64,000 nucleotides of DNA from Haberlea rhodopensis (Eukaryota > Streptophyta > Magnoliopsida > Lamiales > Gesneriaceae). Made by a program: the position numbers and the translations under genes. This document shows, one piece after another, positions 1-8,875 of this stretch (the first letter of the stretch is position 1; each line of letters starts with the position of its first letter). The notes beneath the pieces are model-generated. The model ran no database searches and was not told the DNA's origin. It saw only the letters and a program-made list of their open reading frames with translations. The stretch covers positions 496,001 to 560,000 of the forward strand of contig CAJQUN010000330.1 of the NCBI GenBank assembly GCA_907163345.1, read 5' to 3'.

Positions 1-550
1 TGATGTATTTAAATGTGTGTGATTTTGGATGACAACCTTACCATCTTGGTCAAGAAAAATCCCAAAATGTTGTCTTGTGATTGAGTAGTGGCTTAATGGT
101 GATTGATGTGTAATTAAGTTGATGGTCAAGGCATTGAATGGTTTAATTATGCACTTTTAAAAATCCTAGTAGGTGAAATGGAGCCTTATTGGGTGTCTTT
201 TTTATGTAGAATTAGTGTAGGAATTATAGTCCATAACTTTTATCCATTCATTGCAAGATTTAAGATTGGTTATTATTATCATTATTATTTTTCAATGATT
301 TCTTAATTATCTACAAACTTAGAATTATTTAAAGTCTACAAGCTAAAATCATAAAACCTTGGTAGTATCTCCTACACAAACTCTAATAAATTAACTACTA
401 AGTTATTTGCTTAAATCAGTGATTTAAAGTCCACAAGATTGAGTAATACAATTCAATCCAACCATAATGCAAATCTATTTTTTTTATTTACTTTTCAATA
501 TTATCTCGGTAACACGTAATTTGTTTGACCAAAATTCCGGGTCTTCCACA
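1..550. other. AT-rich intergenic stretch, no gene seen
   Basis: No reading frame, RNA gene or repeat family is recognisable here. The composition is AT-rich and typical of plant intergenic DNA. Similarity to the neighbouring F-box gene starts only at about 551, so the rest of the duplicated F-box copy was lost or never copied. Confidence 0.5.
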
Positions 551-900
551 TCAACCATTTACTGAACCTTTTGTCTCTGTTCGGTGATATGCAGGGGAGT
601 CGATGAATGCTGTGGGATCAAATTTAATCACCTAATCACAGCGGAAGCCGTATTGACTTTGTGACATTTCTTCATGTTCGATGACATTGAATAGGTAATT
701 CATAAAACTTTGGATCATTATGAAGGACAAGTAGGCAAGGGGTTGATACGGAAATATGGAATTTGACGAAATCAGGACTCGAGAGTAGCTCTTGCCATTT
801 CTTGGAAACACATTTGCACGTTATGATGCTTGGGGATGGAAGTCTAGATATGATATTGACGATGATTTCTGATGGTGGATCCGTCAAGATAAATGGAATT
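551..900 (-). pseudogene. F-box gene fragment (truncated tandem duplicate)
   Basis: On the minus strand this encodes the start of an F-box protein (TDPPSEIIVNIISRLP, then CKCVSKKWQELLSSPDFVKF). It closely matches the N-terminal region of the F-box gene at 1309-2511. Similarity continues in another frame through about 551-670, where both copies share a block corresponding to the residues just after the F-box. No ATG lies in frame upstream; the frame is closed by a stop just 5' of the F-box. The copy ends after roughly 110 codons' worth of sequence and has at least one frameshift. F-box proteins recruit substrates to SCF ubiquitin ligases, but this fragment cannot do so. It is most simply a decayed tandem duplicate. 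Confidence 0.8.
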
Positions 901-1308
901 CTTCTAAGCTACCCCATGGGTAGTGCCGCGTGTGATAAATCCATGGCCCTAAATAAATATTGGGTCAAAAAACCCCTACCATAGATTTACCCATATGGGG
1001 CAGGGTAGCATATAAGTCACCGGATAAATGTTGGTTGTTCATTTTTGACAGGTTTGGCATTGACAACCTTCATACATAGACTATAGGAAGTTGAATTGGT
1101 CTTAAAGCTACATATTGAGTTCCAAAAGCAATCTTAGAAAAATAAATTAACCTAGCATGTTTTTAACCACAAAGTGTTCTTGAAAACATTGAAAATTGAA
1201 CACCAACAGAATACATCACATAGTTCACAAATTATAAAGATAATCCCGTGAAAGAAAACTCACTCGACCCCTGCTGGATCTGCCCTTGAAACAAGGTTGC
1301 TGCTGCCC
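901..1308. other. Spacer between the two F-box copies
   Basis: No gene is seen. For the minus-strand F-box gene ending at 1309 this stretch would hold the 3' untranslated region. I see no confident polyadenylation signal and no repeat. Confidence 0.4.
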
Positions 1309-2511
1309 TCACAAGTCAGAATACGAAATCACATTTTCACGGTCGAAACTTTCAAGTGAAAGAAAGGTTGAATTGTGAAGCATTGTCTTGAACCAACCAC
1401 CTGTATCTAAATTCTGAGCAGACATATCAATTTTATGACTTGTTTTAGTCTTGTTGCTGTAATAGAACACCATCTGATCTTGACAAGAAAACAGGATGTC
1501 GCCATTTTTATAACCTTTGATAGGGTAAACAACATCGTCTGGAAAAGAAGCACAGATCTGTGTCCCCACAAAAATGAATTGCCTCGTCCATGATTCTTTG
1601 ACCCCGTATTCCTTCATCGTCCAGAAAACAAGTCCCCCCTCATCACTTAAGCTTGTACTGTCACAAATACACAAGCAATCATCCAAAACTCCTAAAATAT
1701 CACAGCTCGCAAACCATACAAGCCGTAGTGGATATGGAGGAGGAGAAAAGGGCTTAAATGATTCATCTTCAAGATCGAAACAAGATATTAAAATGTTGGA
1801 TTCGAAAGAATCCTGTACCAGCCCATGTAGATTTCCTTTCAGAAACACTCCAAAGGAAAGGTGAGCGAGCCCAAATGGGGAGTTTCTTGGAATGCTTCTC
1901 CAATAACTTGTCCCAAGTGTGTAGACCAGGTAATCATAGAATTCACACTTGTAGTTTTCATATATTAGGCACTGCCGTACTTTGTGGGTACTCTTTTGGA
2001 ACATATAAATGAACTTGTATTGGCTGGTTATCGAGCTAACCCCGAACCCATAATGAGTGAAGTTAGCATACTCCACAATGCGTGCAAGTCTGGGAAGAGA
2101 GGTGTACTCACGCGTGATCGGATTGCATACATAAATCACATCATCTATTTTGCTGCTGTATTGCAAGAAAAGCAAACCATCTACTGAACCTTTTATCTCT
2201 ATTCGGTAATCTTCAGGGGAGCTAATGAATGCTTTGGGATCAAATTTCATCACCTGATTACAGAGAACACCTTGTTGAAGTCGAGACGTGTCTTCATGTT
2301 CGACGAATTTCCATAGGTATCCACCACCCTTTGGATCATTTTGAAGGACTACTAGTTCCGGGGTCGATACGGAACGATGGAATTTGACAAACTCCGGACT
2401 CGAGAGAAGCTCGTTCCATTGCTTGCACACACATTTGCAGCTTATGATGGGTTGCAATGGAAGTCTTGATAGGATATTGGCGATGATCTCTGATGGTAGA
2501 TCCGTAGAGAA
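1309..2511 (-). CDS. F-box protein with F-box-associated domain, 5' end cut off
   Basis: The open frame runs from the LTR junction at 2511 down to a stop at 1309, about 400 codons without interruption. It opens in mid-gene with STDLPSEIIANILSRLP, a typical F-box start, then CKCVCKQWNELLSSPEFVKF. The rest resembles the plant F-box-associated domain: GSVDGLLFLQY, YVCNPITREYTSLP, a YGFGV segment, YTLGTSYWRSIPRN, LKGNLHGLV and SCFDLEDESFKPF. In the family such proteins act as the substrate-binding subunit of SCF E3 ligases by binding SKP1 through the F-box. No ATG precedes the F-box because a copia LTR begins one base upstream; the first available starts lie inside or after the F-box. The native promoter and perhaps the first few codons are gone, so expression would need a start supplied by the LTR or an internal start. 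Family call is firm; substrate unknown. Confidence 0.85.
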   Translation of the reverse strand, partial: FSTDLPSEIIANILSRLPLQPIISCKCVCKQWNELLSSPEFVKFHRSVSTPELVVLQNDPKGGGYLWKFVEHEDTSRLQQGVLCNQVMKFDPKAFISSPEDYRIEIKGSVDGLLFLQYSSKIDDVIYVCNPITREYTSLPRLARIVEYANFTHYGFGVSSITSQYKFIYMFQKSTHKVRQCLIYENYKCEFYDYLVYTLGTSYWRSIPRNSPFGLAHLSFGVFLKGNLHGLVQDSFESNILISCFDLEDESFKPFSPPPYPLRLVWFASCDILGVLDDCLCICDSTSLSDEGGLVFWTMKEYGVKESWTRQFIFVGTQICASFPDDVVYPIKGYKNGDILFSCQDQMVFYYSNKTKTSHKIDMSAQNLDTGGWFKTMLHNSTFLSLESFDRENVISYSDL

Positions 2512-3396
2512 TGTTGGATTAATAATAATTGGATTATTGGGTTAATAATAAGAGCCCAATAATTATGTTATATTTTGTTAATGAGAACAAAATTATGGTA
2601 AGTTATTATGAAAGGCAATTAGGCTAAAGAAATCCCACATTGAGATTATGATACACTTATGGTTTGTTTATAATGAGATATAAATCAATAGAGTGTAGTT
2701 AAGTAGTAAAGATGGGTGCCCCTCGCGCGCCGTCCGTCCGTCCGCTCCGCTCGTCGTGTCGCGTCGCGCGTGTCGCTGTCGCGAAGGCAGTCCTATCTTT
2801 TTACTACACGGATTTCTGAAATGACTTTTCATATGCCTGATTTTTCATATTCTGCTGAGTATTAAGTTTGAGACTTTTTACCTACCTGCAGAATTGATGT
2901 CAGATTTAAGTGTGAGACTTAAATCCGAAATGAATATGATGTTAAGTGTTGAGACTTTTCATCTAACCCACTATGCATTGTCATTTAAGTTGTGGCCTTT
3001 GGTAGGCCTGCTGTTGCAGCTATATAAGCTGCTCCAGCCTCATTCTTTATCTCATCCCGAATTTGCATTTGCATATCATATCATCTTCTTGAGAGTACTA
3101 CACACTTCTTAGTGTTCGAGTGAGTCTGTCTGGGTTTCTGCTTCAACCCATACAGAGGTGTTTGGGACGTTGTACCTTGGAACTCTCTTGTCCAGGAGGC
3201 CAGAAGTTGTAGGCGGGCAATTTAGAGTTTACGGGCACACGGTTTACTGTGGCCTCGTCCAACAACAAAGTTTCTGCCCAGTTTATTTAAACTGTTTGTT
3301 GTAAGTTTTTACTGTTTCGAGTATTTTATTATAACAGAGTATTTGTGATCTTCTTATGCTTTGTCTATTTGTTTTTTCTAAGAAACAGAACCAACA
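2512..3396 (+). repeat. 5' LTR of the copia element
   Basis: This 885-bp repeat starts TG and ends CA. It matches 19286-20230 almost base for base except for a GC-rich pentanucleotide tract near 2725-2785, which is about 60 bp shorter here. It holds a TATA box at 3021. The left edge lies directly in the F-box reading frame. Confidence 0.93.
3021..3028 (+). promoter_or_regulatory. TATA box of the copia LTR promoter
   Basis: TATATAAG sits in the middle of the LTR and is kept in the 3' copy near 19855. Transcription would be expected to start about 30 bases downstream, which defines the U3/R border. The position fits a plant LTR promoter; the start site itself is inferred. Confidence 0.6.
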
Positions 3397-3562
3397 ATCG
3401 TAAACTCTAAATCCTATGTTTGTTTTGTTCTGTTTTATCAAAACTCAGCTTTCACATTTACTTAAGATATTGTTCATGAATTTTTCAAAGGTTTAAACTT
3501 ACTGTTTAAAAAAACTGCTTTGATATTATTTGTGATCTCCTATTTGTGTTCTGTTTTAGCTA
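3397..3562 (+). other. Copia leader with unusual primer-binding region
   Basis: The tRNA-Met-type site TGGTATCAGAGC that follows the other LTRs in this window is absent here. Instead, two bases after the LTR, 3399-3412 reads CGTAAACTCTAAAT, the exact reverse complement of ATTTAGAGTTTACG inside the same LTR at 3220-3233. The rest of the leader is T-rich and leads to the gag ATG at 3563. Confidence 0.55.
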
Positions 3563-3921
3563 ATGGCTGACCAGTTTACCCAACCACCTGCTGTGAATAA
3601 TGAGATTCCGGTGATCAAAGCTAGTGGTACTGAGGCCGCAATGCCAATTCTGAGAAGTCCAATGCCGTTTTCTCAATTTGAGAAACCGAAAAAGTTCAAG
3701 GGTTCCAACTTTAAACGTTGGCAACAGAAGATGATGTTCTTCCTTACCGCCTTGAACTTGACCAGGTTTCTGAAGGAGGAGAAACCGGTGGAGGACAAAG
3801 AGGATCCTCAATCTGCTGTGATAGTTGAGTCCTGGATAAGTGCCGACTACCTTTGTCGTAACTACATACTCAATTTTCTTGACGATGCACTTTTTAATGT
3901 GTATTCCCCCAAGGAGACTGC
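3563..3921 (+). pseudogene. gag: Copia gag, N-terminal part, split by insertion
   Basis: The ATG at 3563 opens a frame beginning MADQFTQPP. It includes FEKPKKFKGSNFKRWQQKMM, which resembles the copia gag N-terminal region (UBN2/DUF4219-type), and ends with NVYSPKETA. At 3922 a TG...CA insertion begins and the frame soon stops at about 3979. The gag frame resumes at 14952 after the duplicated target actgc, so the two parts are in the same phase apart from the insert. Gag forms the virus-like particle that packages element RNA. Confidence 0.88.
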
Positions 3922-4960
3922 TGATGCGTGTGAAACGTACCGCAAGTGTACGGTGTCAAGTTTTAGTATAGAATTTTAAAATACGGATGTCGAACCCACA
4001 GGGATTGAAAATTAAGTTACACCAAGTACTATAATTAGAATAGTCTCGACTTTATTTAGACAATCGATAGCAATATTATTAAATTAATCTACTAAAATAA
4101 AATAAAAGATTAACAAGATGGTAATTTAAGTGGAGAAAATCAATGAGAACGGATTCTAGAGGATCGACTTCACTCAACTATCCACTATGTCGTGTTTTCC
4201 TAGTTTACTAGCCGAGAATTCTTATTTGTTTCTACTCCCCCTCCCGGGTGTTAAGCAGAAGTAATTATCTAACATTAATCTTGATATCCCTATCTAAGAT
4301 TAATTATCAAACAATTGTAAAAGCGCAGTAATTCCTTTGACGACTTCTATGGAGTTATAGGCCTTCCGAACAATATAACTACCACGATACGCATTCCTTC
4401 TTTCCTATTCACAACCCCCTCTCCCGAGTGATAGATCACGAATATGAAATCATTCAATCCATGGCCAGTAGATTAAAAGCATTAAGAACAGGAAAACATA
4501 AATAAACCATATGAAAAACCAATGACATAGTTTCAAGTCAAGATCCGTCTAACCCTAGAATAATAAATTAGTTCATGAATACATTAAATAAACACATAGA
4601 CATGTCTTTAATCATCATAAACATAAAGGAAGTGTGATGACCAGGGATTATAGGTGTTAATCCCGGAGTATTAATAATCCCTAAAGTGGTTTTACGTGGC
4701 GATTTGGGATTTAATCGAGGTGTTGGGCCTTCTGGGCTCGTTTATTTGGGTAGTTGGGATCGTTGGATCCAGAGGTTGAGATTGTATTCACATTACGGTG
4801 TAAAACCTAAGAGTTGGGTTTTTAATGTGTCTCGGAATCTCGGGTGCTGTGTGAGCACCGGTAGGGGATTTTGGAGTTAGAGAGAGAGTTTTTGAAAACA
4901 GATGATTTTTAAGGAATCATGATGTATTTGTGGGGCTATTAAGTTTTCGGGGTATTTTTG

Positions 4961-4970
4961 CTATAAATAC
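4961..4970 (+). promoter_or_regulatory. TATA box in LTR of the non-coding element
   Basis: CTATAAATAC lies at the end of an AT-rich stretch and before a pyrimidine-rich stretch with a CT-rich likely start region. The same site recurs at 11894-11903 in the 3' LTR. Position and sequence fit a plant RNA polymerase II core promoter. Confidence 0.5.
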
Positions 4971-5834
4971 CATTTAAACCCAAATTTTAGACATAATTTC
5001 AATTTCAGCCCCAATTTCTTCCCCTCTCTCCCGCGATGCGACCCCCGCTGCTACAGCGCTGCCGCGCGCAAAAGCGCTCCGCCCGCCGCCGTCCGGCCGC
5101 CGTTCGGGGCGTGCGACCTACCGCCGTCTTCGTCTCGACGAGGCGCTTCTTTCCCCTCCATCAATTGAAGATTTCGTCGCGTCTTGGAGTCGAATTTGGC
5201 TGGAAGGCGTCGATCCCCAAAAGTTAGGGTTCATCGATTTTGAACGATTTTGCTTCCGATTTTCGTTGGGTAATCTCCCTTACCCCTTGTTCGTCTTTTT
5301 CGTGTATTTCCATGCCTTTATTGTGATTTTTGGTTCGAATTTCTGTTCGAATTTTAGGGCTTGGATTTCGAAATTTTGGGGGTTTTTGGCATGGGTGTTG
5401 TTTCGTGCAATTGATCGATTATTGCATGTTTTAAGAGTATTATGATGCTTGATTGAGATCGAATTGAAAAGCTTTGGTTCGAATTTGAAGGATTTTAAGG
5501 GTTTGAATTTAAGGGCTTGTTTGGATTCGAAATTATGGGGGTTGAGTTCGAAAATGGGGAGTTTTTGTCAAGGGATGTTGATTCTTGCTTGGATAGCTTA
5601 ATTGACATTTTAGATGAATTATGGTATATTATTGGGTTCGAAATTGTGAGATTAAGGTTCGATTTTTGTAGGGCATTCTTGAACAAATTTCGATTGTCTC
5701 ATGTATTCCTTCCCTGCATGTACCCTGCCCCGGGTCTTTTAAGAGGATAATTGTCGTGTATTGACAATGTTGTGAGGGATATGGGTGTGCTTGAGCATAG
5801 GTTACATGTTCGTAAATAATGGTGAATTGTTTAT

Positions 5835-5925
5835 CGTGTTAGCACATCATTCCTCGGGGCATGGAACTCGAGCAAGGCTTGGCTCGGACTTCGGAGATTT
5901 AAGGTACGTGCGACGTACGAGCATT
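5835..5925 (+). repeat. Block conserved between diverged LTR families
   Basis: The segment from the GTGTTAGCACAT motif to AAGGTACGTGCGACGTACGA is also found, clearly diverged, at 29348-29437. The sequence on either side differs far more. The core GTACGTNNNACGTAC is palindromic. It recurs in the 3' LTR at 12768-12858. Confidence 0.55.
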
Positions 5926-6115
5926 ACTATATATATGTGAAATGCATAAGGCGTTTTTGATTGCATTGAATGTTTTGCGTATGGTTATACATACATGTTG
6001 ATATAGCCAAGGAATGACCCAAATCTTGATATCGCCGCTTGTAGCGTGCGTGACACTAGAGTAGGATGACTCTTGCATGATATATGGGGTACTGGATTTA
6101 TATGACTATATTATG

Positions 6116-6270
6116 AGACATTTGAGATGTCTAGGTTTGTAGAATCATGCATTCTTCGTAAGACATTTGAGATGTCTAGGTTCGTAGAATCATGTATTCA
6201 TTATGAGACATTTGAGATGTCTAGGTTTGTAGACTCATGTATTCATTATAAGACACTTGAGATGTCTAAG
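6116..6270 (+). repeat. Four 45-bp tandem repeats with AGACAT/ATGTCT palindromes
   Basis: AGACATTTGAGATGTCTAGG or a close variant begins at 6116, 6161, 6206 and 6251, an exact 45-bp period. Each unit can pair AGACAT with ATGTCT. The block is duplicated in the 3' LTR at 13049-13203. Confidence 0.85.
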
Positions 6271-7303
6271 TATAATGAAGGATTGGTAAAATAAATGCTA
6301 AGGCATTTGAGCTATCTGTGATTGATAGCAAGGTTGTGAAATCAGTATTAGATATTGTGATATCTGTAATTGCATGTTTAATGAATTTGTAATCACTATA
6401 TGTTGATATTCGAGGATCAGGCATGCGATGTGTAAATCAATGTGTTGATTTACTGATTTATGAGATTTGATGAGTTTGATGTTGTGAGAACAGGGACAGT
6501 ACACGGAATCCCGGATGAGGATGTTGCCATCCAGGGAGTATCATTTAAATTCATTAGCATTTACCTTTGTTGTAAATTATGAATTTCATTATTATGATTA
6601 TGGGATTTTGTGTATTGGTATGCTCACCCCGTTGGGGGCTGTCTCTGTTGGGACAGGTGGACAGGTACATCGATGGCTATGGAGCTGAGCTCGAGCTGTT
6701 GATTTGAGGTACTCCCAGGATCGTGGTACCAGGGCTTGATGGAGCACGGTATCGTATAGAGTACCTATATATACACCTGAGGATTTATACATATTCATAT
6801 TCATGATGCTCGCATGTGAGCACGATTATACTTGTATATGGATTGTATATAAAGGCATGAGCCTTTCTCTCTTTCATTTAAGGTTGCATGCAATTAGGTT
6901 GAATTGCTAGAATGATATGAGAGTCATTGGTGTATTATGTGGGTGTTGGAACCCACTTTTGTTGACGTATGTGTGGTGTCTTCCCTGGCTGGGAATCTAC
7001 TTGTATTACTGCTTTCTGTTGAGTATTATGTGTTCCCTGGCCGGGAATTTTGTTATGTGTTGTACTCTGTTTTTGGGATAGCTCTATTTATGGGGAGACT
7101 CTGCCCAAATTTTTGTAAAAGTTTACAATGTGAAAAGTGGCACCAAGGGGTTGGTAAAGGGCAAACATATGAGTCTTTTATATTGACAGGCAATGATTAA
7201 GTATCATCAGAGCTTCCCGATTGACATTTTATAGAAAGCATGTACCACACATAGTGGTTAATACACTAATCAAGGTTTTAAGGGCTTGGGGTCCTTACAT
7301 TAG

Positions 7304-7315
7304 TGGTATCAGAGC
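7304..7315 (+). other. Primer-binding site (initiator tRNA-Met)
   Basis: TGGTATCAGAGC lies four bases after the 5' LTR end. It is the standard complement of the 3' end of plant initiator tRNA-Met, the primer for reverse transcription. Its preservation agrees with recent mobility of this non-coding element. Confidence 0.9.
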
Positions 7316-7712
7316 AGTGGTTGCTCATTGGGGCTGTTAAGGGCCTAGGAAGTTATTGATAGCACATATTTATGCATGATGGCATTAATGTTGTATGACA
7401 TAACACATTGTTTATGTGCTCTTATGATATGAAAAGTGGTATTGCTAACCATTGTGGTTGCAGGAATCGTGTGGAACACGATAGGATGACATTTATGGGG
7501 ATGTCTGGCACTCCGTGTGTTATGTGCCAAGGAAGCTGGTTTTTTTAAGAAAATCAGATAAAGGGATATTTCCGAGGTAACATGTATTTTACGTTGTCTT
7601 GTTGACACATGATGAATGCAAAGTGGTGCATTGAGGTTATGATATATGTTATTGTGCATTGTTTTTGCATATGCATGTCTTGAGTCAAAGTTATCTTAGT
7701 AAGGATTTTAAT

Positions 7713-7866
7713 GGCTTATGCTAAAGTCCATATGAAGCGATGAAGAGTCCCGCTTATATGGAGTAGCAACGCTAAAGTCCATTGGAAGCGATGAAGAGTT
7801 CCGCTTACATGGAGTAGCAACGCTAAAGTCCAGTGGAAGCGAGGAAGAATTCCGCTTTCCTGGAGT
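7713..7866 (+). repeat. Three ~51-bp repeats forming TCCA...AAGCG / CGCTT...TGGA hairpins
   Basis: Three copies of a unit running from CTAAAGTCCA to GGAGTAGCAA follow each other. In copy 1, 7727-7739 pairs with 7751-7762 over 12 bp with one bulge. Copies 2 and 3 keep the outer and inner stem. The fifth pair changes from T-A to G-C in copy 3 on both arms. Confidence 0.8.
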
Positions 7867-8122
7867 AGCAAGAAGCATTAAAATGTACTAATGATAAGGG
7901 CTCAGGATGAAATAAGGATTTAAAGAAGGATATCATGACATTTATTTGTGAAACCATACATTCTCATAATGTGTTTTTATTATGAATTGAATGTGGATGC
8001 ATAGCGTATATGGCTATTGTTGTTAACCCTGATGGTTGCAGGTTACAGGAAATATGGAGTATAAAAAGGAATGATGATTATGCATTCCAGGAGTCCTGCT
8101 TATGACAGTGAGAATTTTTATA

Positions 8123-8360
8123 CTTATGCTTGACCGCTAAAAATGTGGAGCGGGCGGGGATGCTCGCTTGCACATGGAGGCGGGGTATTCCATACGAAGC
8201 GAGGATGATATACCGCTTGTATGAAGAAGCTTATGCTTGTACCGCTAAAAATGTGGAGCGGGCAGGGATGCTCGCTTGCACATGGAGGCGGGGTATGCCA
8301 TACGAAGCGAGGATGAGATACCGCTTGTATGAAGAAGCGAGGATGAGATGCCGCTTGTTA
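8123..8360 (+). repeat. Two ~105-bp tandem repeats with AGCG...CGCT hairpins
   Basis: The unit runs from ACCGCTAAAAATGTGGAGCG to ACCGCTTGTATGAAG and occurs twice with very few differences. Each unit contains CATACGAAGCG followed after 12 bases by CGCTTGTATG, a stem of ten pairs with one bulge. The open frame across this repeat is a by-product of the unit length. Confidence 0.8.
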
Positions 8361-8458
8361 GGATGATGATTCATTCCTATGTGATGACACGGATGATAGC
8401 GGTGATGTGTCCCGCTGTGTCGATTTATATTCATTTCTCTATGAGGACACGGTTTATA

Positions 8459-8875
8459 GCGACGGTTCATTCCGCTATATTTATTGGCGATGGTTCATTC
8501 CGCCAGGCATATTTATAGCGACGGTTCATTCCGCTATATCTATTGGCGATGGTTCATTCCGCCAGGAGTATTGATAGCGATGGTTCATTCCGCTATATCT
8601 ATTGGCGATGGTTCATTCCGCCAGGTGTATTTATAGCGACGGTTCATTCCGCTATATCTATTGGCGATGGTTCATTCCGCCAGGCGTATTTATAGCGACG
8701 GTTCATTCCGCTATATCTATTGGCGATGGTTCATTCCGCCAGGTGTATTGATAGCGATGGTTCATTCCGCTATATTGATTGGCGATGGTTCATTCCGCCA
8801 GGAGTATTTATAGCGATGGTTCATTCCGCTATATCTATTGGCGATGGTTCATTCCGCCAGGTGTATTGATAGCGA
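8459..8875 (+). repeat. Seven 59-bp tandem units, each with two hairpins
   Basis: Units begin near 8461, 8520, 8579, 8638, 8697, 8756 and 8815. Each holds the near-identical core GCGAYGGTTCATTCCGC twice. The first core is flanked to give TATAGCG...CGCTATA and the second to give TGGCG...CGCCA. The array therefore alternates two hairpins with the same 11-base loop but different matching stems. Similar but degenerate units continue to about 9030. Confidence 0.9.

Larger units (their letters stand above)
4633..7299 (+). repeat. 5' LTR of the non-coding element
   Basis: The LTR starts TGTGATGACCAGGGATT and ends GGGGTCCTTACA. It contains a TATA box (CTATAAATAC, 4961-4970), a CG-rich block after 5030, four 45-bp repeats from 6116, and a CACCCC/GGGGG hairpin near 6625 also seen in the chromovirus LTR at 58686. 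Short open frames such as 5036-5227 have no recognisable protein similarity and are regarded as chance. Confidence 0.93.

Noticed and set aside
2725..2790. CpG island of a host promoter
   Set aside because: The GC-rich patch is the LTR pentanucleotide tract and recurs in the 3' LTR.
5036..5227. Arg-rich open frame in the LTR (and its copy at 11969)
   Set aside because: It arises from a GC-rich stretch in one LTR and is duplicated because the LTR is. No family similarity and no supporting context.
8130..8366. Repeat-containing small protein
   Set aside because: It is a by-product of two 105-bp tandem units whose length is a multiple of three.
8459..8875. CRISPR-like regular repeats
   Set aside because: Units are directly tandem with a 59-bp period and no unique spacers, inside a plant LTR element.
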